A stretch of 64,000 nucleotides of DNA from Chromatiaceae bacterium. GTDB taxonomy: Bacteria > Pseudomonadota > Gammaproteobacteria > Chromatiales > Chromatiaceae. Below are positions 16,855 to 25,002 of this stretch, piece by piece. The position numbers and the translations under genes were made by a program. The notes beneath the pieces are model-generated. The model was not told where the DNA came from, made no database searches, and worked only from the letters and a program-made list of their open reading frames with translations. Every line of letters begins with the position of its first letter. The stretch's first letter is position 1. Location: positions 62,001 to 126,000 of the forward strand of contig JACKMU010000002.1 of assembly GCA_024235215.1 (NCBI GenBank), in the 5' to 3' direction.

Positions 16855-18120
16855 TCAAATTTCGATACCCAGCATTTTCAAAATGTATCGCTCGTAGATC
16901 GCCTCGCTGGTGCCCCGCTTCAGCTTGCGCAGAGAGTACTTCTCGAACGCGATTTTTGCCATGTGCACCCATTTGCCCTGCTTGCACCAGGCGACATGGC
17001 GCGGAGGAAACTGTGGCAGCGCAACGAACGCCGCCCCACCCTCGCCCATATCCGCCAGGCAGATGGCATTCCATACCACTTTGCGGGACAGCGGACGACC
17101 GGCAATCTGATCGGCGATATTGTGCACGATCGCGGTCACCATCGCCTCGATCATGTAACCGGTGATCGGGGCACCGGTGGGCACCGGGGTCTCCTCCACC
17201 GCAGGTACGGCAATACCGACACCCGCGGAATAGATGTTCGGGTAGTTTGGACTGCGCTGATGCTTGTCCACCAATACGCAACCGCGTGCATCGCACAGCC
17301 CTGCAACACTGGCCACCGCTGCCACCCCACTGAAAGCAGGCAGCATCACCGAATAGTTGAACTCCAGCGCATGCACCCTGCCTGGCCTGTCCGCGCTAGC
17401 ATACTCCTCGACCGCCATCCTTCCTGGCCCCACCCCGGTCACTTTGGCATTGCATATCCAGTCGATCTGACGAGAGCGCAAGGCCGACTCCAGGCACTCC
17501 CTGGAGTCACCCACACCACCCAGACCGAGAGCGCCCGCATAAGGTTCCGGAGTGACGAAGGTGATCGGCACCCGGTCCCGCATTTTCCGTCTGCGCAGGT
17601 CGGCATCCATGATAAACGCCAGCTCATACACCGGTCCCAAACAGCTGGCGCCAGCCATGGCGCCGATAATCACCCGCCCCGGCTCCTGCAACAGATGGTT
17701 GTAAGCAGTGTAAGCCTGCTGGGCGTGATCAGCAGTACAGAGTGAATGAATATGCCCTAGTTCCGGGTCCGAGCCCACGACCTCTTCGAACGCTGGACGC
17801 GGTCCTGTGGCGATGATCAGATAGTCATACTCAATCTGCCTACCGCCTTCCAGCTCAAGCCGGTTGCGGCGCGCATCGATCCGCTCGCAGCGCTGGCCGA
17901 TAAAGCCGATCCCCTTGGGCTCCAGGTGCGGACGCAACTCGAAGGTGACACTCTCCCTGTCGCGCCAGCCGACCGCAATCCACGGGTTGGAGGGGACGAA
18001 CTGAAAGTCATCCCGCTCATTGATTACCGTCACTCTGTGCCCGATCGGCAGCATCTCGCGAATCCCGTATGCGCAGGGCATGCCGCCTATTCCTGCACCC
18101 AGAATCACGATATGTGCCAT
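16855..18120 (-). CDS. Sulfide:quinone oxidoreductase family flavoprotein
   Basis: Peripheral membrane FAD enzyme expected to oxidise sulfide and pass electrons to the quinone pool. The 421-residue protein has an FAD Rossmann motif at its start (LGAGIGG, residues 7-13), the FVPSNPWIAVGWR segment characteristic of SQR subfamilies with a short N terminus, a second GxGxxG-like region, and cysteines in SLCTADH and GASCLGP that align with redox cysteines of SQR. The C terminus ends in an amphipathic KxxxR-rich helix consistent with membrane attachment. Subtype is not certain (type III/IV/VI-like). It precedes ispG by 67 nt. Confidence 0.85.
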   Translation of the reverse strand: MAHIVILGAGIGGMPCAYGIREMLPIGHRVTVINERDDFQFVPSNPWIAVGWRDRESVTFELRPHLEPKGIGFIGQRCERIDARRNRLELEGGRQIEYDYLIIATGPRPAFEEVVGSDPELGHIHSLCTADHAQQAYTAYNHLLQEPGRVIIGAMAGASCLGPVYELAFIMDADLRRRKMRDRVPITFVTPEPYAGALGLGGVGDSRECLESALRSRQIDWICNAKVTGVGPGRMAVEEYASADRPGRVHALEFNYSVMLPAFSGVAAVASVAGLCDARGCVLVDKHQRSPNYPNIYSAGVGIAVPAVEETPVPTGAPITGYMIEAMVTAIVHNIADQIAGRPLSRKVVWNAICLADMGEGGAAFVALPQFPPRHVAWCKQGKWVHMAKIAFEKYSLRKLKRGTSEAIYERYILKMLGIEI

Positions 18121-18372
18121 GTGCCTCCTCCGGCGACCTGTTAAGAGACAGTATACTTAATTCGCTGGCAATTCTGGGACAGTACCCGGCTTAACGAATC
18201 AGACAGACGCAGGACGAGGCGGCAGACCGGATTGATGCAGAAACAACTGTGGCTCGGTGGGATGCGGTGCGCTACGACTTTCGCGTTCGAACTGGAACAT
18301 TCTTCCGGCCGGCCTCCTGTGCCGCAGAAGCCGGTACCGTATGAGTAAGTAGAAATACCTCCTGAATCAGCG

Positions 18373-19290
18373 CTAATCGTTCAACAAGAGATCCACGATG
18401 GGCGGCAGGCTCGCGGCGAGGCTCTGAAAGCTGGCAGCAATAGTATGCGCAGCGGACACATTGCTGAAGGTGTAACCTGGCTGAGCGGCAAGGATGGCAC
18501 CGTCAACAACAATCGCCGTGATTCGATAACCCGTTTGGGGTGTGATCACAAAAGACTGGCTGCCGCCTTCGTCCACGGCAATGTCGCCACTGGGTGAAAT
18601 CTGGCCACCAGAACCAGCTGTCGCGGTAATCGTGTGCTGGATGGCTGCTGTTGCGAAAGCGGCTGAAATCGTGTGGTTCGCCTGAATGTCGGTAAAGGTG
18701 TGGGAAGTCACCGCGCCTATGGCAGTGCCATCGACCGACACGTCGCTGACCACGAAGCCAGAACTCGGCGATATAGTGAACGTCCTGCTGCTGCCAGCCG
18801 AGACGCTGAGGCTTCCACTGGGCGAGATCGAACCACCGGAACCGGCTGATGCGGTTATCCGGTTGACGTTGCGAGTCAACTCAAAGGAGCCGGAATCATA
18901 GAAGTCCCCTTCCACATATACGGCATACGAGCCCTGTATGCGGTTATTGGCCAGCATACCGTGGGTAAACCTGAGCTCAGAGTAAGCGCCGTCACAGTTG
19001 GTCGACGTAGTGAAATCGGCCTGATCCGAGGTAGCCGTTCCTGTCATCGGCAGACCATACAAAGATCCGCAGTCGGTTTGTGTCAGCGACATGGTACCGG
19101 TCAGCGATGAACCATTTTGTTCAGCGACCACCATGACACCGCCAGAGCCACCGAAAGAGCTCGACCAGGAGCCGTCCCAAGTGCCGTTGAAATCGTTAGC
19201 GACCACTGTCGTCGTGTAGTGGACGCTCATGCTCAGAAAGATGATAGCAATCAGTTTTTGCACTGGGCGGGCAAGTTCCGGTTGCGACAT
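18373..19290 (-). CDS. Secreted protein with two Listeria-type/bacterial beta repeats
   Basis: A 305-residue exported protein. ATG 19290 is preferred over 19305 because GGAGGAG lies 6 nt before it. A signal peptide (about residues 1-33, cut after VVANDF region) precedes a beta-rich domain with four spaced cysteines or tryptophans (NGTWDGSW, TDCGSL, TNCDG). Two tandem repeats of about 68 residues follow (about 160-290), each with an ITAxAGSGGxISPSG start and an A-x-HTI-x-A-x-F end; these are InlB B-repeat-like modules found in bacterial surface and secreted proteins. Function unknown; adhesion or glycan binding is a guess. Confidence 0.7.
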   Translation of the reverse strand: MSQPELARPVQKLIAIIFLSMSVHYTTTVVANDFNGTWDGSWSSSFGGSGGVMVVAEQNGSSLTGTMSLTQTDCGSLYGLPMTGTATSDQADFTTSTNCDGAYSELRFTHGMLANNRIQGSYAVYVEGDFYDSGSFELTRNVNRITASAGSGGSISPSGSLSVSAGSSRTFTISPSSGFVVSDVSVDGTAIGAVTSHTFTDIQANHTISAAFATAAIQHTITATAGSGGQISPSGDIAVDEGGSQSFVITPQTGYRITAIVVDGAILAAQPGYTFSNVSAAHTIAASFQSLAASLPPIVDLLLND

Positions 19291-19498
19291 TGGCGGCTCC
19301 TCCATTCACCAGTGACTAAAAAACGCGCCCTCTCGTCCCGGTGGTCGTCAAACTGAAAATTGAAAAAGCTGGTTATTGCTGCGAATCTGTAAAACATCCA
19401 ATAACCACAAAAAATATATCAAATATAAAATTGTTTTGCCGCAACTACTTGCCACAATTGGCGGGGATAGCCCGGTATCGGCTGCCCCCGCATGATCG

Positions 19499-22400
19499 TT
19501 AGTGAAAATCGCGCGACCGAGTCAGCAGCCGGCCCAACAGCGCGGAGTAATCCCACAGCCGTCTGGCGATCACGTGCAGCACCTCCCCCTCGCGCTGCAC
19601 CTCTCCGTTCACCCCCAACAGCCGTGCCTGCAGCAGGATGCGTCGCTGCCGCTCCGCCAGTTGCTTCCAGACGACCAGATTGACCTGCCCGGTCTCATCC
19701 TCGAGCGTGACAAAGATGACACTGTTGGCCGAGGCAGGACGCTGTCTGCCGATCACTATGCCAGCAGTATGGATCAGATCACCGTGCTGTCGCGCACGCA
19801 GCGCCGCCGCAGTGATCACCCGGCGCCGCCCGAGCTGAACACGCAGCAGCGCCAGCGGGTGACGCTCCAGGGTCAGCCCCAGCATGGCATAATCGGCACG
19901 GATATTCTGACCTTCGCTGGGAACGGGCAGCGGCGGAGCCGCCTCCTCCACCCCGCTGGCGAGCAATGGCAGCACGGGTTCGACCCCCAACACCTGCCAG
20001 GCGGCCTGATGGCGGTCACCCGCCAGCCCGGCGAGTGCGCCAGCCGCCGCCAACCGCTGCAGATCGCCCCTGTCCAGGAAGGCGCGCCGGGTCAGATCCT
20101 GCAGCGATAAAAAACCGGCCTCCCGGCGGGCCTCCATGATCCGCTCTCCCCCCGACCGGGAGAGCCCCTTGATCATGCACAGCCCGAGGCGCAGCTGCGG
20201 CTGGTGCGAAGCGTCGGTGGCTTCCAGGGTACACTCCCAGCCGCTTTGACGGACATCCACCGGTGCCGCCACCACACTCTGACGACGCGCCTCCTGGATC
20301 AGCTGGGCCGGTGCATAGAACCCCATCGGTTGACTATTCAACAGAGCGGCGAAAAAAGCCGCTGGATGGTGCCATTTGAGCCAGGCCGAGACATAGACCA
20401 GCAGCGCGAAGCTGGCGGCGTGCGACTCTGGAAAACCATACTCGCCAAACCCCAGGATCTGCTGGTAGATGCGGCGCGCAAACGACTCCTGGTAGCCGCG
20501 CTCCACCATCCCATCGACCAATCGGTTCTCGAACTGCTGCAGGCTGCCGCGCCGTCGCCAGGCAGCGATCGAACGGCGCAGCTGATCCGCCTCGCCGGGG
20601 GAGAAGCCAGCCGCCACCATCGCCACTTTGATCACCTGCTCCTGAAAGATGGGCACCCCCAGTGTGCGCCCGAGTACCTGCTCCACCTCCGGTGAAGGGT
20701 AGACCACCGACTCCAGCCCCTGACGCCGACGCAGGTAAGGGTGGACCATCTCACCCTGAATCGGACCGGGACGTACGATGGCCACCTCGATCACCAGATC
20801 GTAGAAGCAGGCCGGCTTCAGCCGCGGCAGCATGGCCATCTGGGCACGCGACTCGATCTGGAACACGCCCGTGGTCTCCCCCCGCTGGATCATCGCGTAG
20901 ACCGCAGGATCCTCCGCCGGAATCCGCTCCATCGTCAACCGCGGGGCTCCGCCGTTCCAGCCATTGATCAGATCGAACGCCCGATGGATGGCCGACAGCA
21001 TGCCCAGTGCCAGGCAGTCCACCTTCAACAGTCCCAGCGCCTGCAGATCGTTCTTGTCCCACTGAATCACGCTGCGCCCCGGCATCGCGGCATTCTCGAT
21101 CGGCACCAGCCGCGACAGGGGTCCGCGTGAGATGACGAAGCCGCCGACATGCTGGGAGAGGTGGCGCGGGGTGTGCTGGATCTGCCCCATCAGACTCAAC
21201 AGTCGGGTGACACCGGGATTATCCGGATCGAAGCCCGCCTCGCGCACCCGCTCCGGCAACCGCTCCCCATCCCACCAGCTCATATTGGCGGCCAGCCGAT
21301 CGACCTGATCCGGGTCCAGGCCCAGCGCCTTGCCGAGATCGCGAATGGCACTCCTGGGACGATAGCAGATGACCGTCGCCGCCAGTGCAGCCCGCTCTCT
21401 GCCGTACTTGCTGTAAATGTACTGAAACACCTCCTCGCGCCGCTGATGCTCGAAATCGACATCGATATCCGGTGGCTCGTCCCGCTCCCTGGAGATAAAA
21501 CGTTCGAACAGCATCTCCATCCGGGCCGGGTCCACTTCGGTGATGCCCAGACAGTAGCAGACCGCCGAGTTGGCGGCGGACCCCCGCCCCTGGCATAGAA
21601 TGTCGCGTGAGCGGGCGAAACGAACGATATCATGCACCGTCAGGAAGTAGGGTTCGTACTTGAGCTCTGCGATCAACGCCAGTTCGTGCTCCACCAGATC
21701 GCGCACCCGCTGCGGAATCTGTCCGCACCAGCGTTGCTCTATTCCCGCCTCGGTCAGGCGGCGCAGCTGGGTGGTCGCAGTGACGCCGGCGGGAACCAGT
21801 TCGGAGGGATACTCATAACGCAGTTCGTCCAGGGAGAAACGGCAGCGCCGGGCTATCCGCAATGTCTCCTGCAGCAGCGACTGCGGATAGAAACGTGCCA
21901 GCCGCGGGCGGCTGCGCAGATGGCGCTCCGCATTGGACTGCAAAGCCAATCCCGCCTCCGACAGGCACTTCCCCAGCCGTATCGCGGTCATTGCGTCGAG
22001 CAGTGGCTGCTGCACCGAATCGTGTATCAGCACCCCGCCGGCAGCCACCAGTGGCAGCCCACTGGCGAGCGCCAGCGACTCCAGCGCCGCCAGCCGCACC
22101 CGATCGGCACCGGTGCGATGCAGCTCCACCGCGATCCAGGCCCGTTGCGGAAAACGGGAACACAGCCAGTCAGCCTGAGACAGCTCCGGTTCCTCTCCTG
22201 GCAGCAGCAGCGCCAGACAGTCGCTCATCCCGGAATCCAGATCGCTGCGTTCCAGACGGTAGCGCCCCTTTGCCGCCCGCCGTCGGCCGCGAGTGATCAG
22301 CTGGGAGAGATCGCCGTACCCCTCCCGACTGGTTGCCAACAGTACCAGCCGCGGTCCGTCGCTCAGAGAGATTTCGGATCCGATGATCAACGGCAGACCA

Positions 22401-22579
22401 CAGCTTTTCGCCTCCACGTGCGCCCGCACCACACCGGCCAGAGAGCACTCATCGGTAATCGCCAACGCACTGTAGCCCAGTTCGTATGCGCGCCGCACCA
22501 GCGCTTCCGGATGAGAAGCGGCACTCAAAAAGCTGAAATTGGTACGGCAGTGCAATTCCGCATAGTCGGTACTGGACAT
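19499..22579 (-). CDS. dnaE2: Error-prone DNA polymerase DnaE2 (ImuC)
   Basis: SOS-induced C-family translesion polymerase, 1026 residues, the usual length. N-terminal PHP domain (from AELHCRTNFSFLSAASHP, residues 7-24), nucleotide-binding GRGSAANS (331-338), and the catalytic triad in PDIDVDF (Asp371, Asp373, Asp375) are intact; a helix-hairpin-helix region and C-terminal OB fold follow. DnaE2 normally works with ImuA and ImuB, which are not beside it here. The start codon sits 12 nt from a 40-bp palindrome that contains both a LexA box and the Shine-Dalgarno sequence AAGGTGG. Confidence 0.93.
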   Translation of the reverse strand: MSSTDYAELHCRTNFSFLSAASHPEALVRRAYELGYSALAITDECSLAGVVRAHVEAKSCGLPLIIGSEISLSDGPRLVLLATSREGYGDLSQLITRGRRRAAKGRYRLERSDLDSGMSDCLALLLPGEEPELSQADWLCSRFPQRAWIAVELHRTGADRVRLAALESLALASGLPLVAAGGVLIHDSVQQPLLDAMTAIRLGKCLSEAGLALQSNAERHLRSRPRLARFYPQSLLQETLRIARRCRFSLDELRYEYPSELVPAGVTATTQLRRLTEAGIEQRWCGQIPQRVRDLVEHELALIAELKYEPYFLTVHDIVRFARSRDILCQGRGSAANSAVCYCLGITEVDPARMEMLFERFISRERDEPPDIDVDFEHQRREEVFQYIYSKYGRERAALAATVICYRPRSAIRDLGKALGLDPDQVDRLAANMSWWDGERLPERVREAGFDPDNPGVTRLLSLMGQIQHTPRHLSQHVGGFVISRGPLSRLVPIENAAMPGRSVIQWDKNDLQALGLLKVDCLALGMLSAIHRAFDLINGWNGGAPRLTMERIPAEDPAVYAMIQRGETTGVFQIESRAQMAMLPRLKPACFYDLVIEVAIVRPGPIQGEMVHPYLRRRQGLESVVYPSPEVEQVLGRTLGVPIFQEQVIKVAMVAAGFSPGEADQLRRSIAAWRRRGSLQQFENRLVDGMVERGYQESFARRIYQQILGFGEYGFPESHAASFALLVYVSAWLKWHHPAAFFAALLNSQPMGFYAPAQLIQEARRQSVVAAPVDVRQSGWECTLEATDASHQPQLRLGLCMIKGLSRSGGERIMEARREAGFLSLQDLTRRAFLDRGDLQRLAAAGALAGLAGDRHQAAWQVLGVEPVLPLLASGVEEAAPPLPVPSEGQNIRADYAMLGLTLERHPLALLRVQLGRRRVITAAALRARQHGDLIHTAGIVIGRQRPASANSVIFVTLEDETGQVNLVVWKQLAERQRRILLQARLLGVNGEVQREGEVLHVIARRLWDYSALLGRLLTRSRDFH

Positions 22580-22581
22580 GA

Positions 22582-22621
22582 AACCACCTTATACTGTTTA
22601 TATATACAGTATAAGGTGGTT
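22582..22621. promoter_or_regulatory. LexA operator inside a 40-bp near-perfect palindrome, dnaE2 leader
   Basis: CTGT-N8-ACAG at 22594-22609 matches the gammaproteobacterial LexA box (CTG-N10-CAG). It is embedded in a far longer inverted repeat: two perfect 16-nt arms (AACCACCTTATACTGT and its complement) around TTATATAT, so 19 of 20 base pairs match. Read on the dnaE2 strand, the distal arm near the gene contains the dnaE2 ribosome-binding site AAGGTGG, 6 nt before the ATG. SOS control is strongly expected; an RNA hairpin hiding the ribosome-binding site is possible if transcription starts upstream. Confidence 0.85.
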
Positions 22622-22669
22622 AGCGGCTTGGGGCCAGCGGTGGGTGATAAGTGGCAGGAGATAGCGAAC

Positions 22670-23197
22670 CTAAAAAGGCACCGTTGGATTGACTTCGACG
22701 CCGTCGATGATCGGCGTTGCCCGGGAGATCGCCTCCTGTGCAGCGCACCACCCCTCACATGCATTACGACCGGGGCGTCGGCGAAAGAGATTGAGCAGCC
22801 CTTTGCAGCGGGCATAGAAACGAAAGAAGAGAATAACGAAGAGACGTTGCCAGCGACTCAAAGCGCTGCTGCTGCAGATCAGTTTGTCGTCGTACAGACC
22901 CCGGTCCGTCAGACCTATCGCGGCCAGCGCCTGTACATCGACACGGGTTCCGCGCGGCAGTCGGGGACCGAGCACCACCGCATCAAGCAGATCACCCTCG
23001 AGACCCAGATAGCCTTCAACCGATCCGTAGTTGAACGGGCACGGGACCGGGGAGATGAAATCGAGGCTGCCGCTCGAACCCCACTTCAGAAAGCTGCCGC
23101 GAGGAATCTCGATGACAACTTTCAGCGAAGGAGGCACTTGATCGTCGTTCTCTCTGCCTCTGCGGTTCATGCGAACATCCCCGGAGCTATGCGGCAC
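22670..23197 (-). CDS. Inorganic pyrophosphatase homologue, divergent
   Basis: A 175-residue soluble-type inorganic pyrophosphatase (family I) homologue, starting at a GTG with a strong GGGGAGG site. The core VVIEIPRGSFLKW, FNYGSVEGYLGLEGDLLDAVVLGP and TDRGLYDDKL match the family order. The D-G-D-P-x-D signature reads E-G-D-L-L-D, so the first metal aspartate is glutamate and the proline is lost; other ligands (TD and DDK) are kept. The C terminus is unusual, with a hydrophobic-basic helix (LFVILFFRFYARCKGLLNLFRR). It is 90 nt upstream of dnaE2 on the same strand. Hydrolysis of pyrophosphate is likely but unproven. Confidence 0.75.
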   Translation of the reverse strand: MPHSSGDVRMNRRGRENDDQVPPSLKVVIEIPRGSFLKWGSSGSLDFISPVPCPFNYGSVEGYLGLEGDLLDAVVLGPRLPRGTRVDVQALAAIGLTDRGLYDDKLICSSSALSRWQRLFVILFFRFYARCKGLLNLFRRRPGRNACEGWCAAQEAISRATPIIDGVEVNPTVPF

Positions 23198-23256
23198 CGG
23201 CTTCCTCCCCTGGCGCCGGTGTGGTGCGCTTCCAACCAGCCTGTTTTCGCTCAGCT

Positions 23257-24045
23257 TCAGTGAGCAGCCACCAGATCACGATAGGCGTGCCAACTGGCGT
23301 AACCCACCACCGGCATCAGCACCGCCAGGCCGATAAAAAAGGTGATCAGCCCGAGACCCACAAACATCACGATCAGTGCTGCCCAGAGCATCAGCGGCCG
23401 GTAGTTGCTGCGCACCGCAGAGAGGCTGGTGGAGATCGCGGTGACCAGATCGATCTTGCGATCGACCAGCATGGGTACCGCCACGACGCTGATGCTGAAA
23501 GCGGCCAGCGCAAAAAAGCTGCCACTGACAACCCCCATCGCCAGAAACAGTGGGCTGTTCCCGGACAAAAACAGCACATCGAACAGTTGATCGAGCCTGG
23601 GGGTGATGCCGGTATAGAAGATGGCGAAGACAAAGTTGGCTGCCATCATCCAGAACAGCAGTAGCAGCACCAGCACCAATCCCATGGAGAAGAGGTTGAA
23701 CGGATTGACGCGCCAAGAGGTGAATGACTCACCAATGTCCGGTACCTCGTCCCGTTCCAGTCGCCGACTGACGTCATACAACCCCAATGCAAGAAAGGGT
23801 GTCACCAGAAAGTAGCCGGCGGTCAGCGGCGGTACCAGAAAAAAACGGTCACTCAGGAAGAGCCAGACCACCAACAGGTAACTGATCAGAACGAAAATCA
23901 TACCGTAGATCAGACTGATCGCCGGCGCGCGACGGAAATCGGACCAGCCCGCCTCAATCCAGCGCCAGGGATGATCGAGTGTCACTGTGTTCACCGCCAC
24001 CGATGGATCGTCGCTACCTTTAGCTTCTGGGGTCGTAGGTGTCAT
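23257..24045 (-). CDS. DUF2189 family integral membrane protein
   Basis: A 262-residue inner-membrane protein with about six hydrophobic helices. The segment WIEAGWSDFRRAPAISLIYGMIFV and the later LGLYDVSRRLERDE plus SWRVNPFNLFSMG match DUF2189, a family usually encoded near cytochrome oxidase genes; the oxidase cluster indeed starts on the opposite strand 400 nt away. AAGGAT precedes the ATG. It ends 59 nt before the pyrophosphatase homologue start. Function unknown; a role with respiratory complexes is inferred from synteny only. Confidence 0.8.
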   Translation of the reverse strand: MTPTTPEAKGSDDPSVAVNTVTLDHPWRWIEAGWSDFRRAPAISLIYGMIFVLISYLLVVWLFLSDRFFLVPPLTAGYFLVTPFLALGLYDVSRRLERDEVPDIGESFTSWRVNPFNLFSMGLVLVLLLLFWMMAANFVFAIFYTGITPRLDQLFDVLFLSGNSPLFLAMGVVSGSFFALAAFSISVVAVPMLVDRKIDLVTAISTSLSAVRSNYRPLMLWAALIVMFVGLGLITFFIGLAVLMPVVGYASWHAYRDLVAAH

Positions 24046-24446
24046 AAATTATCCTTGTGTTTCGATTATCAATGTTGATGTGGCCTGCCATCTGCACCGG
24101 CCAGAAACGATCCACCGTGTTTTAAACTCCCAACTCATTAAAAGCAAGGTAAATCAACCCTTGTCCAGCGTTTCTGGAGAAGCGGGGCACACCCTCGTGG
24201 TCCTGCGTACAATTGCAGGACCAGATTGATTGAAGTATATGAATTTTTTATGAAGATTATCAGAATTTACTTAAACTCTTTTAATGGGAATATTTATCAT
24301 TTGTGTATTTGATATATGTCAATTTGTCGGTATATTAGGCGAGTCAAATGACACAGTGTCGGCATGGCAATTAGTCTTTTACTACAAATCCCGATCACGG
24401 GGCTTTGTTCAGAGCCGGATGAGGGAAAGTTGTCGGGAGAGAGCAT
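24046..24446. other. Divergent intergenic region before the oxidase cluster
   Basis: 401 bases between DUF2189 (minus) and DUF2244 (plus). The second half is AT-rich and holds the promoter and FNR-type box at 24309-24336, and an 11-bp palindrome GACACAGTGTC at 24350-24360 just after the predicted transcription start. The first half carries the DUF2189 promoter, not resolved, and no gene. Confidence 0.7.
24309..24336 (+). promoter_or_regulatory. sigma70-like promoter with FNR/ANR-type box over the -35 element
   Basis: TTGATA (24309-24314), a 16-nt spacer and TATATT (24331-24336) form a good sigma70 promoter for the oxidase cluster. The -35 is part of TTGATATATGTCAA (24309-24322), one base from the FNR consensus TTGAT-N4-ATCAA. 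The box centre would be near -27 relative to a start about 24343, a position at which FNR proteins repress. Repression of this oxidase under low oxygen is the inference. Confidence 0.65.
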
Positions 24447-24917
24447 ATGGCAGTCCTTGAATTGCATTCCCCGGGTGCAGAAGTGGCCTACCTGCTGCAA
24501 CCCAACCGCAGTCTGAAATCTGGTCAGATCTGCTTGGCCGGTGCTGTTATCGGTGCTGCATTGCTCGGAGTGACCATCTACTTTTCCATGCAGGGCGCCT
24601 GGATGATAATACCTTTCACCGGACTGGAGGCGATCGTGTTGGTGACCGCCCTCTATCTGCAGTGCAAATGGTCAAAGCAGCAACAGCTGGTGGAGATAGA
24701 TGATACCCGTGTTTACACCAGCATCGGACGCAATGCCGATGAGAGAAGCAGTTTTCCCAGGGGCTGGCTGAAGGTCGCACTGATCAAAGCACCCTGTGAC
24801 TGGCATCCGAAAAGACTGGTGATAGGTTCACACGGACGGTTCGTGGAGATAGGCGCATTCCTCGAAGAGAGTGAACGAGAACGGTTGGCAGCAACGCTGC
24901 GATCCACATTGCAGTAG
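24447..24917 (+). CDS. DUF2244 family membrane protein
   Basis: A 156-residue protein with two membrane helices (about residues 28-48 and 52-70) and a soluble C-terminal domain. The early NRSLKSGQ motif, FPRGWLKV and the IGSHGRFVEIGAFLEESER segment are typical of DUF2244, which is found at the start of alpha- and gammaproteobacterial cytochrome oxidase operons. A GGGAGAG site precedes the ATG. It is the first gene behind the FNR-box promoter. Likely an assembly or integrity factor for the oxidase; the biochemical role is not known. Confidence 0.82.
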   Translation: MAVLELHSPGAEVAYLLQPNRSLKSGQICLAGAVIGAALLGVTIYFSMQGAWMIIPFTGLEAIVLVTALYLQCKWSKQQQLVEIDDTRVYTSIGRNADERSSFPRGWLKVALIKAPCDWHPKRLVIGSHGRFVEIGAFLEESERERLAATLRSTLQ

Positions 24918-25002
24918 CAGACAGTACCAACCCGGAAATCAATCCGGCAAACAAAAACCACAACCAGAGACCCGACTGGAAAATGTCTGGAGTAGAGAGC
25001 GT

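Noticed and set aside
21632..23263. Long plus-strand frame of 543 codons opposite dnaE2 and the pyrophosphatase homologue
   Set aside because: It runs across three minus-strand genes, is rich in Q, R, H and P as an antisense frame would be, and has no plausible ribosome-binding site.
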